From JBGFRR01 sp041695045 (GTDB taxonomy: Bacteria > Bacteroidota > Ignavibacteria > UBA10030): DNA of 50,905 bases. The DNA lies in NCBI GenBank assembly GCA_041695045.1, contig JBGFRR010000097.1, positions 1 to 50,905 of the forward strand, written 5' to 3'. A program made the translations under genes and the position numbers. Below are positions 17,136 through 25,800 of this stretch, one piece after another; the first letter of the stretch is position 1; every line of letters starts with the position of its first letter. The notes under the pieces are model-generated. The model made no database searches. It was not told the origin of the DNA and saw only the letters and a program-made list of their open reading frames with translations.

Positions 17136-18197
17136 ATGAGGTATACGATGATCTCGATAGCAATGTCCGCCTTGATTGCCACTGCGGGGTGCCAACAAAT
17201 TTCCGGGACAGGCGGAATCTCACTCACGGGAGAATGGCTTATCCCGATCAATCAGGTGTACGATGGTGGGCCGGGAAAAGACGGCATCCCTGCATTAACG
17301 AATCCCCGGTTCGCAAAACCACAGGAGGAAACGTACCTGTCCGATCATGACCTCGTCATCGGTATACGAGTTGGGACTGAAGTGCGTGCTTATCCTCATC
17401 CCATCCTCGACTGGCATGAAATCATCAACGACGAAATTGGAAGCACGGCGTTCGCGATCACGTATTGTCCGTTGACAGGCTCGGGCATCGCATGGAGTCG
17501 CGTGCTCAACGGCACAAAGACCACCTTTGGTGTCTCCGGACTTCTCTACAACACGAATTTGATCGCGTATGACAGGGCTACAAACAGCAATTGGTCTCAA
17601 ATGAGATTAGAATGCGTCAATGGGCAGTTGATACACACGCGCGCCACGACATACCCGATCGTCGAAACGACGTGGAGAACATGGAAAGAGCTGTATCCGG
17701 AAACGATGGTCGTATCATCGAACACGGGATATTCACGGCCGTACGGAGCGTATCCCTACGGAGACTATCGCGAAAGTCCCCGCCTCATCTTTCCCGTCAG
17801 TAACGATGATACACGCCTGCCGCGCAAAGAGCGAGTGCACGGAATTCTTGTCGATGGGAAGACAAAGGCGTATCGCATTACAACATTTCCCGATGCGGTC
17901 GGCGTGATCAACGATGTCTTCAACAACCTGCCGATTGTTGCAGCCGGAAGCAAGGGAAAGAATGTTGCCGTTTCCTTTGAACGCACGCTGAACGACGGGA
18001 CAATTCTGACCTTCTCCCCGGTTCAGAACATGCTACCGGTTATGATGATTGATCAGGAGGGGACAAAATGGGATATTTTCGGACGTGCAGTGGAAGGACC
18101 CCGTGCAGGCGTTGAACTGAAACCGACGCTCTCGTACATTGCATACTGGTTTGCCTGGGCTGCCTTCTATCCGGGCGCTGAGATTCATGGACAGTAG
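17136..18197 (+). CDS. DUF3179 lipoprotein
   Basis: I start at the ATG at 17136, preceded by GGAG. This gives a lipoprotein signal ending ALIATAGC, so the protein is anchored to a membrane. The rest is a full DUF3179 domain: KDGIPALTNPRFAKPQEETY, then ITYCPLTGSGIAWSR and GLLYNTNLIAYDR. WSQMRLECVNGQLIH and YWFAWAAFYPGAEIHG complete the family end. The conserved Cys in YCPLTG is present. The biochemical role of DUF3179 is not established. The frame after the TAG stays open for 24 more codons (to 18272), but that stretch is not part of the family. Confidence 0.88.
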   Translation: MRYTMISIAMSALIATAGCQQISGTGGISLTGEWLIPINQVYDGGPGKDGIPALTNPRFAKPQEETYLSDHDLVIGIRVGTEVRAYPHPILDWHEIINDEIGSTAFAITYCPLTGSGIAWSRVLNGTKTTFGVSGLLYNTNLIAYDRATNSNWSQMRLECVNGQLIHTRATTYPIVETTWRTWKELYPETMVVSSNTGYSRPYGAYPYGDYRESPRLIFPVSNDDTRLPRKERVHGILVDGKTKAYRITTFPDAVGVINDVFNNLPIVAAGSKGKNVAVSFERTLNDGTILTFSPVQNMLPVMMIDQEGTKWDIFGRAVEGPRAGVELKPTLSYIAYWFAWAAFYPGAEIHGQ

Positions 18198-18340
18198 GAG
18201 GTCAACCCGAATTATCGTGTGCGGATCGACCCCGACGTGCTTCTCGCCGCGGCAAAAGCGGCGCTGAAATAAGATATTCTCTGCGGTGCCGCCCTCGAGC
18301 TGGACACGAAATACCCTCCGCAAGAAATTCCCCCATGTAC

Positions 18341-19897
18341 TTACGACACGACGGGCACCACGTGTTGTGCATCGTACGGAATTCTGACCACGAAGGTCGT
18401 TCCACTCCCCGGGATGCTTTCGAACGAGATTGACCCACCGTGTCGATCGACAATCTCTTTGGTGATCGCGAGTCCTAATCCGGTTCCCTTTGCTTTTCCC
18501 GCCGTTACAAAGGGATCAAAGACCTTATCCGCGATTTCTCGAGGAATTCCCGGCCCATTGTCGGTAATCATGAAGACAATGTGTTGACCCTCCCGAAGCA
18601 CTGTTAACTTGATTTCACCCCCATCCGCAAGAACGTCAAGAGCGTTGTTGATAACGTTGAGTAATCCGCGGTGTAACCGATCCGGATCAATCAACACCTC
18701 TCCGTCAAATGCGAGGGCAGTACTCAAGCGAACACGCGTTTGTTCAAGGAGCGGCTGAAGCTCCTGATGGATCGAGTCAATGAAGTGTGAGAGCTTCACA
18801 ACGCGACGCTCGAGCCGGAGTTCGCCCCGCGAAAAATCCAAAAGCTCCTGTGCCATCCGGTTAATCCGCAAGATCGATCGTTGAAGAGCACCCAGAATGT
18901 GTTGTTTCCCCTCCCTTCCATTCTTTTTGACCTCCTCGACAGCCAGCAAAACGGCGCTTAATGGGCTGCGCAAATCGTGGATGATGGTGCTCGCCATTCT
19001 GCCGACTGCCGAAAGCCGTTCTTCGTGGAGCAGTTTTTCCTGGCTCTCCCTCAAGCGCTCTTGCATGAGGTCAAAGGAATGCGCAAGCTCACCAATCTCG
19101 TCAGCGGCAAAATCGTCGGCAATCGGATGGTCAAGATTTCCCCCGCCGACAACATGCGTTGCATGGACCAAGCGTTTCACCGGCAGCGCAACGAATGCGC
19201 GGAAGAGAATCATGCCAATTCCGACGGCAACGACGGTGAACAAACCGAAGATCCAGAGCGTTCGCTCCACGTTCGAAGAAAGAGCACGCACGGTCTTCTC
19301 CAACGGCATTTCCATGTACGCCGCCCCAAGGACAGACCCTTCATCGACCCTATGACATTCAAGACACCGCCGGTCGGCTGTGAAGGGAAGAATCACTTTG
19401 AGTCGTTCACAGCTTTGGAGCAACAGCGGCCGACCCGACGAAAGAACCTGAACAAGACCTTCTGTATGCTTGCCGATCTCACATTGGACAAGCCACTGCG
19501 GTTCAGCGCTGGTAAAAACCTTTTTCGCAATGGGTTCCAGCTCCGGTGCGGGTTTCAGTTCTCGCTCTCGAAGACGCTGCAGGCGGGAAGGAGAAAGGAG
19601 GTCTGACTCGAGGCGAAGACTATCGGCAAAAAACCAGATACTGATGTTCTCAACGTCCCGTGTCTGGCTGATGCGCTGGAGATAGGACTCGTCCACCCGC
19701 TGCGTGCTCACCATCATGTGAACAATGGATTCCTTGATGATGGTCGCTTGTGCATGCGCCGCGTTTTGCATCTGCTCCAGCGCTTGTTTCTCCTGGTAGT
19801 GATGAGTCAGATAGACGCTGATCCCCACAGCAAGGAGAAACAACGGCAACAGGGCGATGAGGATTTTGGTTGAGAGATTGAGCCGCGAGAACATCAT
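18341..19897 (-). CDS. Membrane histidine kinase with a periplasmic CxxCH haem motif
   Basis: The 518-residue kinase has a first membrane span at ~11-30 and a periplasmic sensor of ~175 residues containing C178-LE-CH182, the c-type haem attachment motif. A second span lies at ~213-236, followed by HAMP. The HisKA box is STIIHDLRSPLSA (phospho-acceptor H307). The HATPase domain shows N, G1 and G2 boxes (NVINNALD, DNGPGIP, GTGLGLAITKEI). The sensor recalls the DUF3365/Tll0287-like haem domains that sense redox or gases. No response regulator is adjacent, so its partner lies elsewhere. Confidence 0.9.
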   Translation of the reverse strand: MMFSRLNLSTKILIALLPLFLLAVGISVYLTHHYQEKQALEQMQNAAHAQATIIKESIVHMMVSTQRVDESYLQRISQTRDVENISIWFFADSLRLESDLLSPSRLQRLRERELKPAPELEPIAKKVFTSAEPQWLVQCEIGKHTEGLVQVLSSGRPLLLQSCERLKVILPFTADRRCLECHRVDEGSVLGAAYMEMPLEKTVRALSSNVERTLWIFGLFTVVAVGIGMILFRAFVALPVKRLVHATHVVGGGNLDHPIADDFAADEIGELAHSFDLMQERLRESQEKLLHEERLSAVGRMASTIIHDLRSPLSAVLLAVEEVKKNGREGKQHILGALQRSILRINRMAQELLDFSRGELRLERRVVKLSHFIDSIHQELQPLLEQTRVRLSTALAFDGEVLIDPDRLHRGLLNVINNALDVLADGGEIKLTVLREGQHIVFMITDNGPGIPREIADKVFDPFVTAGKAKGTGLGLAITKEIVDRHGGSISFESIPGSGTTFVVRIPYDAQHVVPVVS

Positions 19898-19982
19898 GAG
19901 CTGACGCGAGAATTGACTCTACGTCGCTCAACCAAGGTAGGAGAGAGAAAAGATGGGTATTGTCGGCTGGGCGACAAATGGG

Positions 19983-20201
19983 TCAGGCTTTGAAAAGCAG
20001 CTCCTTTACAACGGCATTCACATCGCCGAGACAGCATTCGCCTTTAGGATTCTTGACATCGCAGAGACACCGGCCGGCTTTAACTTCTTTTGCGATCTGC
20101 AGAGCTGCAGTGGATTTCCCTGTTGCAGCAATCTCTTCCCGAATCCGGCCGCGCGACCAGTCAAAGCAGTAGCAGACGTTGACATCCTCTCCCTTCTCAC
20201 A
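19983..20201 (-). pseudogene. CopZ-like [2Fe-2S] metallochaperone, C-terminal part only
   Basis: The frame reads VCYCFDWSRGRIREEI, GKSTAALQIAKEVKAG and RCLCDVKNPKGECCLGDVN. Its five cysteines (CYC, CLC, CC) are the Fe-S-binding part of the iron-sulfur metallochaperone family related to the CopZ zinc/iron domain. There is no start codon in frame downstream of the TAG at 20202-20204, and the N-terminal zinc-binding half is missing. It follows in the same frame as the HMA-domain gene, separated only by that TAG, so it may have been one fused protein. Confidence 0.6.
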
Positions 20202-20430
20202 CTATTTTCTCGGAGCAATACGTGCCTTAAAACCAGTTTCTCCTGTTGCTTTCACAAGTTTTTCTGGCGTGACCGCAGTTGAATCATATTCGATGATCGC
20301 TCTGCTTTTTCGTATTGTACTACTGCTTTTTTCACACCATCCAATCGTGCCAGCGTAGCTTCCAGACCCTTTGCACATCCGCGAAGGTTGGGCCAATGCA
20401 AAGCTTGCCGTCGATGTAGACTTTTCGCAC
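20202..20430 (-). pseudogene. Heavy-metal-associated (HMA) domain protein, frameshifted
   Basis: A GTG at 20430 follows GGAG and begins VRKVYIDGKLC. The frame then shifts to give RGCAKGLEATLARLDGVKKA, and shifts again near 20298 to AIIEYDSTAVTPEKLVKATG and GFKARIAPRK before a TAG. Together these make one HMA fold (beta-alpha-beta-beta-alpha-beta), as in MerP and copper chaperones. The normal TCxxC metal loop is damaged: only the second cysteine (RGC) is in place. At least two frameshifts argue for a pseudogene. Confidence 0.65.
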
Positions 20431-20445
20431 GATCCATTCTCCTTT

Positions 20446-20465
20446 ATTTTAGCACTCACTAAAAT
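20446..20465 (-). promoter_or_regulatory. Operator-like perfect inverted repeat upstream of the HMA gene
   Basis: ATTTTAG (20446-20452) and CTAAAAT (20459-20465) are perfect inverse complements around a 6-bp spacer. They lie 16 bp before the GTG start of the HMA pseudogene and just upstream of its ribosome site. Size and AT-richness fit a dimeric metal-responsive or MarR-type repressor site; the repressor is not identified. Confidence 0.45.
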
Positions 20466-20494
20466 ACTGAACCAATTATAGAAAACAAGCGTAA

Positions 20495-20618
20495 CTGCCA
20501 ATGAACCTGTCAGTTCATTCGAAAGATAGATCAAACCGGAGGTTTGATAAAATCCTGCCAATGAACCTGTCAGTTCATTCGAAAGATAGATCAAACCGGA
20601 GGTTTGATAAAATCCTGC
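20495..20618. repeat. Tandem 60-bp repeat, two copies
   Basis: Copy one is 20495-20554 and copy two 20555-20614, identical by eye, with a 4-base start of a third. Each holds two inverted repeats. One is AATGAAC...GTTCATT with a 6-bp middle, which looks like a TetR-family operator. The other is ATCAAACC-GGA-GGTTTGAT. They sit upstream of the broken metal-handling genes. The whole gap 20466-20975 is repeat-rich and has no gene. Confidence 0.85.
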
Positions 20619-20633
20619 TCAGCGAAAAATTAA

Positions 20634-20770
20634 CCACAGATTCACAGATTAGCTGCGAAGACACAAAATGATAAGACGAAAGAAAAACCCGTTCTTTACG
20701 CTGTATTTGAAAACCCATAAAGAGAATCCTATCTCTCCCGATCATTCTTCTCCAATCGGTGAATCTGTGG
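20634..20770. repeat. 137-bp MITE-like element
   Basis: CCACAGATTCACAGATT (20634-20650) and AATCGGTGAATCTGTGG (20754-20770) are terminal inverted repeats agreeing at 16 of 17 positions. No open frame lies between them. Size and structure suit a miniature inverted-repeat element or a dispersed chromosomal repeat. No clear target-site duplication was seen. Confidence 0.55.
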
Positions 20771-20836
20771 TGGATTTTAGGTGGTTTTGATTCTGACGCT
20801 GAGTAATTACAAACAAGCCATGTTTTGTCAAGCACA

Positions 20837-20860
20837 CCATTGTCGCCTAGGCGACAATGG
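20837..20860. repeat. Perfect 24-bp palindrome
   Basis: CCATTGTCGCCT (20837-20848) is followed directly by its exact inverse complement AGGCGACAATGG (20849-20860), with no loop. It lies in gene-free DNA next to the end of the VOC/YceI relic. It could be a regulator site, a REP-like element or a recombination site. Confidence 0.75.
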
Positions 20861-20975
20861 TCCACACACCCCACGATCCTCGTCAATCGAAGCAAGGCCC
20901 AAACCCCTTTGTGTTTTGTAGACAGTCGCCCACCCTTAGGTGCTCCTTCCCACTGTATCCCAACAAACGATAATC

Positions 20976-21571
20976 TTACGACGCGGGCCTGATGAACTCG
21001 GCATTCACCGTAATGTTGACCGTCTCCCCCGCAACCAGTCCGCCGGTTTCGATTGCCCGGTTCCACTTCAGACCATAGTCGAACCGATTGACCGACAGCG
21101 TTGCCCGCCAGCCCGAGCGTGTGCCGCCGTTCTGTAAGCTCGGTAAACGCTGCCGCATTCGTCACTCGCGCGGTAACCATGCGCAACCCGACCGCATTTG
21201 CCGGCGGAGACGGCGCACCCCGACTCGACCAGACATTCAAACCGATGTGATGATGATATCCACCGGCCGCTACAAACAATGCACCGGGATACGTTCGCTG
21301 CGTTACATCAAAACCGACAAGACCCACGTAGAAGTCCTCCGCCGTTTTCAAAATGGAACAAACCGGTTGTCCGCGGCAGCTTTGGCCGAGCATTCTCGAG
21401 TTGCACGAGCACCACCTGAGCAGGCTCGCTGCCCGAGGCAGAAAACTCAGTGCAATCTCGCTCTACCGTGAGCCGTCGAAAGCCCAACACGCCTTCGTAG
21501 AAGTCGAGCGAGCGGCGCAGATCCGACACGCCCAACTCGACCGATAGAATAGATGTTTCAGCAGGAAGCAT
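20976..21571 (-). pseudogene. VOC (glyoxalase-like) relic joined to a YceI C-terminal fragment
   Basis: Reading down the minus strand, 21571-~21340 gives the start of a two-domain VOC dioxygenase-like protein (SVELGVSDLRRSLDFYEGVL). After a deletion and a frame change comes DFYVGLVGFDVTQRTYPGAL and GGYHHHIGLNVWSS from its second half. Near 21115 a further change of frame leads to RFDYGLKWNRAIETGGLVAG and VNITVNAEFIRP, the end of a YceI protein, up to a stop at 20976. Intact VOC proteins of this type have about 280 residues and YceI about 185. This is a scar of successive deletions next to the intact yceI. Confidence 0.75.
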
Positions 21572-21602
21572 GACCGATAGAACGATAAAGAAAACGTATT
21601 AC

Positions 21603-21647
21603 AAGAAAAAGAGTTCCCCGCCGAGGAACGATTCCTGCTCGGCGGGG
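21603..21647 (-). terminator. Intrinsic terminator of yceI
   Basis: CCCCGCCGAG (21616-21625) and CTCGGCGGGG (21638-21647) form a 10-bp GC-rich stem. Read on the minus strand it is followed by AACTCTTTTTC, a T-rich run. It lies 9 bp downstream of the yceI stop. Confidence 0.85.
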
Positions 21648-21655
21648 ATAGGTTG

Positions 21656-22222
21656 TTAACCTTCTCGAATCAGTTCGACATTGAGCGTGATGTCGACATT
21701 CCGCCCGACCAGCACGCCGCCCGCTTCAAGGGCTTGGTTCCACTTGAGGTCGAAGTCATACCGGTCGATCGTCGTCACCGCTTTGAATGCCGCTATGACT
21801 TGTCTCCACGGACTGACCGCGCTGCCGAAATACCGCGCATCAAATGTCACCTCTTTAGTAATGCCGCGGATGGTCAGGTTGCCGGTAATGCTGTAGCGCT
21901 GGTCGCTCAGCTTCTTAAACAACGTGCTCGCGAACGTGATCTCCGGGTATTGCTCGACGGCGAAGAAATCGGGCGACCGGAGATGGTTATCTCGGTCATT
22001 ATTCTCTGTGTTGATGCTCGCGGCTTTGATCACTGCGGTGATGGTGCTGTCGGCAAAACCCTCAGCTCCTTGTTCGATACCGATCTTGAACTCACCAAAT
22101 TTACCGGCGACCTCGGAGATCATCATGTGACGGACGGAAAACCCGACGCCGGTGTGTGCAGGGTCGGCCTTCCAGATTGTTCCAGCCTTCGTTGTTGTTG
22201 CTTGCACTGTGGTTGCAGACAT
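21656..22222 (-). CDS. yceI: YceI-family polyisoprenoid-binding-type protein
   Basis: The 188-residue lipocalin-like protein shows the YceI pattern: WKADPAHTGVGFSVRHMMIS, then HLRSPDFFAVEQYPEITFAS, GNLTIRGITKEVTFD and ALEAGGVLVGRNVDITLNVE. No signal peptide is visible (MSATTVQATTTKAGT), so it is probably cytoplasmic. The YceI fold binds long isoprenoids such as polyprenyl-phosphates or quinones. It lies downstream of a MarR regulator on the same strand. Its own promoter region has a box also found before marR. Confidence 0.93.
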   Translation of the reverse strand: MSATTVQATTTKAGTIWKADPAHTGVGFSVRHMMISEVAGKFGEFKIGIEQGAEGFADSTITAVIKAASINTENNDRDNHLRSPDFFAVEQYPEITFASTLFKKLSDQRYSITGNLTIRGITKEVTFDARYFGSAVSPWRQVIAAFKAVTTIDRYDFDLKWNQALEAGGVLVGRNVDITLNVELIREG

Positions 22223-22266
22223 GTGGTACTCCTTCGTATGATTGATGGAACCAGTATGGATTATTG

Positions 22267-22281
22267 TTTTAAATTTGAAAT
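22267..22281 (-). promoter_or_regulatory. Probable MarR box before yceI
   Basis: TTTTAAATTTGAAAT on the plus strand contains the near-palindrome TTTAAATTTGAAA. It lies 45 bp before the yceI start. The same word TTTAA(A/G)TTTGAA occurs before the marR gene at 22775-22788, which suggests one regulator for both. Confidence 0.45.
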
Positions 22282-22295
22282 ATCTGGTGAAAAAA

Positions 22296-22754
22296 TTACT
22301 CTCGTTCTTTGAGCGCCAGTCCGAGCTTCTTCAGCAAGGCCGCAAGCCGGTCCCGCTCTTCGTCGGTCAGGACGGATACGAGTTCGGTTACATACCGCGC
22401 ATGCTGGGGGAAGATTTTATCAAACAGTTTCTTCCCTTTCGCGGTCAGGCGCACGACGATCACCCGCCGATCGTTGGGAGACGGAATCCGCTCCACCAAC
22501 CCGTCGCGCTCAAGGTTATCGACCACAACGGTCATGTTCCCACCGCTCACCAACTGCTTCTGGCACAACTCTCCAAGCGCCAACGGCCCGAGATGGCCGA
22601 GTGTCTCGAGAGTAGAGAACTGAGGAGCAGTAAGCCCATAGGTTCGAATGTCCATCGCTGTCAAGCGTGCCATGGTCGCTGCCGCACGGGCCAACTTGAC
22701 CCACAACCCCAGCGCTCGCTCTGCCCGTTTGCCGTATTGTCGTGTCTTGGACAT
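22296..22754 (-). CDS. MarR-family transcription regulator
   Basis: I start at the ATG at 22754 (MSKTRQYGKRAERALGLW). The winged helix is clear: LTAPQFSTLETLGHLGPLAL, then LVSGGNMTVVVDNLERDGLV and RIPSPNDRRVIVVRLTAKG, with the DxR wing motif. Helices for dimerisation lie on both sides. No conserved N-terminal cysteine of the OhrR type is evident. It is followed by yceI, and repeated TTTAAGTTTGAAC-like sequence precedes it, so autoregulation plus control of yceI is likely. The ligand is unknown. Confidence 0.9.
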   Translation of the reverse strand: MSKTRQYGKRAERALGLWVKLARAAATMARLTAMDIRTYGLTAPQFSTLETLGHLGPLALGELCQKQLVSGGNMTVVVDNLERDGLVERIPSPNDRRVIVVRLTAKGKKLFDKIFPQHARYVTELVSVLTDEERDRLAALLKKLGLALKERE

Positions 22755-22763
22755 GATTTTCTT

Positions 22764-22788
22764 GAGCTTAAACTGTTCAAACTTAAAG
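22764..22788 (-). promoter_or_regulatory. Probable autoregulatory MarR site
   Basis: On the minus strand the sequence is CTTTAAGTTTGAAC followed by AGTTTAAGCTC, two related half-site pairs ending 9 bp before the marR start codon. The first matches the yceI-upstream box at 22267-22281. Confidence 0.4.
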
Positions 22789-22828
22789 TATTTTCCGACC
22801 GATGTCAAGCTCTTTTTTCATGAGTGAT

Positions 22829-25800
22829 TTATGGGCTTAACAGCTCGGAAATCGGTTGGGTGTGAACTTCGCCAAGCCGGCGCACTGCTTCCAATGCACG
22901 AAGCAATCGGTGAAGCGGATTGTCGGTAGCGGGGAGTGTCATGAGGAGGATGAGGGCCTTCCCTTCCTGCTTCAGGCGTGGCGAAAGGGGCGACATGGCG
23001 GGAAACTGATCGACAAGCGCCTGGAACGCCGGCGGACGGCCGTCCGATGATTCATAGAACCATCTCGCCTCCGGCTTGGGGAGTGTGAGTCGAAGAGCGT
23101 TTCCGTGAAGCTCAACTTTCTCTGCTCCCACCTTCGCTGTATGAATTTTCAGCTCGACACTCAGCAACAGATGCTCGACTTCTTCCGGATACTCGCCAAA
23201 CCTGTCGCGCAGCTCATCCCGAAGGTGTGCAATCGCCTGTGCACCGGACGTCGCGTACAATCTCCGATAGATGTCGAACCGCTCCGCATCCGATTCAACG
23301 TAGAACTCCGGAATCAATGCCTCAACGTCTGTCTCGACAACAGTTTCCGCGCGGCCACGACTCGTCATGCTTTCTTCAATCGGTGTTGCGAGCGCTGATT
23401 TGAACTCCCCCTCTCTCAGCTCTGCCACGGCCTCTTCAACAATGTTCTGATACATCTCGATTCCCATTTCCATGATAAAGCCCGATTGCTCAGCGCCAAG
23501 GAGATTGCCTGCACCGCGAATCTCGAGGTCGCGCATCGCAAGGTTGAACCCCGACCCAAGCTCGGTGAACTCTTGAATCGCCTGTAACCGCCGCAACGTT
23601 TCCCGCGGCAACACCGATAGCGGCGGTGTGAGCAAGTAGGCATAGGCCTGTTCGTTCGACCGTCCCACCCGGCCCCGCAACTGATACAGTTCTGCTAACC
23701 CGAACCGGTCTGCGCGGTTGATAATCATCGTGTTCACACTGGGAATGTCGATACCGCTCTCGATGATCTTCGTGCAAATGAGGACGTCGTATTTCCGCTC
23801 AAGAAAGTCGAGCATGGTTTTCTCCAACTCGTGCCCCTTCATCTGGCCGTGCGCCACGTGGAAGCGCGCTTCGGGGATGTGCTCTTCGAGCAGTTGCTGG
23901 ATCTGTTCAATCGTCCGCACACGATCATGGATGAAATACACCTGTCCGCCGCGTCGAATCTCACGCAGGATTGCCTCACGAATCAAGCGAAGGTCAAACG
24001 GAGCAAGCTCGGTTTCGATGGGACGGCGATTCTGCGGCGGCGTTGTGATGAGCGAAAGGTCTCGCGCCCCCATGAGCGAAAACTGCAGCGTCCGGGGGAT
24101 AGGCGTTGCGGTGAGAGCCAGCGTATCGACACTGGTGCGAAGCTCTCGCAACCGTTCTTTTGCGGCGACGCCAAAATGATGTTCTTCATCAATGACCAAT
24201 AGCCCAAGGTCTTTGAATGCAACATCCTTCGAAAGAAGGCGGTGCGTTCCGATCAGGATATCGACTTTTCCCTCCGACAGTGCAGTCAGCGTGGCAGCTT
24301 GTTCACGCCGGGAACGGAACCGCGTGAGCGTCTCAACACGGAGGGCATACTTCCCAAGCCGGTCGAGAAACGTATGGTAATGCTGCTGTGCGAGGATGGT
24401 TGTCGGCACAAGCACAGCGACCTGTTTTCCGCCCATCACGGCCTTAAATGCAGCTCGCACGGCAACTTCGGTTTTCCCGAACCCGACGTCGCCGCAAATG
24501 AGCCGGTCCATCGGCGCGGACTGCTCCATGTCGGTCTTCACATCGACTGTTGCGCGCTCCTGGTCGGGCGTATCCTCGTACATAAACGACGCCTCTAACT
24601 CTTTCTGCCAGTGCGTGTCCGGCGGAAACGCAAACCCCTGCTCGCCCCTGCGCCGCGCGTAGAGCTGGATGAGGTTGCGCGCGATGTCCTTCACGCGTTC
24701 TTTCGCCTTCGCCTTGATGCGGTCCCATTGCGGCGTGCCGAGCTTGGTGAGCGCTGGAACATTTCCCTCTTTCGACGCGTATTTCTGCACGCGACTGATG
24801 GTATTCAGGTTCACGTAGAGCGTGTCGCCGTCGGCGTAAGCGATTTTCATGACCTCGTGCTCAACGCCGTGCACGCGAATCCGCTCCAACCCCGCAAACC
24901 GCCCGATGCCGTAGTCCGTATGAACGACAAAATCGCCGCGCTTGAGCCGCGCAAGCTCGTTCTGCGTGAACCCTCTGCCGCGCGGACGCTTGCGTAATCC
25001 CTGCCGCTTGATGCGCCCGAAGACCTGATGTTCCGTCAGCAGCGCGAGGCCGGCATCGGATAGGATGAACCCGCCATGAATCGTTTCGCTGACATAGTGC
25101 GCGTCGGCGTCGCCTTCCGACACTGCGGTGAGCGTTACATCCGTAGAGCCGTCGCCGCTTGCGATTTCTTCTTCAATCAATTCACGCAGCCGCCCGGTTT
25201 CCTCGCGCGTATCGCTGAGGAGATACGCTTCGATTCCCCGCGTACGAAGAGAACGGATCTCCTGCACAAGCAGTTTGACGGTGCCGTTGAATGACGGCTG
25301 CGGAATCGCCCCGACATCGATGAGTGCCTGTGCACCGGTATCGTGGAAGGATGAGTGGATGATGTGCGCGAAGGAATCAATCTTCGCGCGAGCCGATTTC
25401 CACACGTCCGCTTGAACGAGGCCATCGTCTACTAACGATGTGATCTCGCGTTCCATCAATGCGGGTTCGTCCAGCACGAGCAATGCATCCGCGGGCAGGT
25501 AGGAAAGAAGGGTGGACGAAGACTGTGGTTGATCGCTGTGGGAAGAACGATTCGCCACAATCGTTGCCGCCTGTAACGTTTGGATGGAACGCTGGGACTG
25601 CGGGTCGAATTCGCGGATCGACTCCACCGTATCCCCCCAGAACTCAAGCCGGATGGGGTTCTCGCCAACGAACGGATACACATCCACGATTCCACCCCGA
25701 ACCGCGAACTCGCCGTACGTTGAGACGAAATCGGTTCGTTCAAAGCCGAGCGCATCGAGGCGCTTGACCAGGTTCTCGAACGGATACTGCTTTCCTGCCT

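Noticed and set aside
20495..20618. Tandem repeat considered as a CRISPR array
   Set aside because: The 60-bp units are directly adjacent and identical, with no unique spacers and no cas genes nearby.
20575..21393. 272-codon minus-strand frame treated as one gene
   Set aside because: Only its first part resembles a VOC protein; the rest runs through repeats and gene-free DNA, so it is a relic and not an intact gene.
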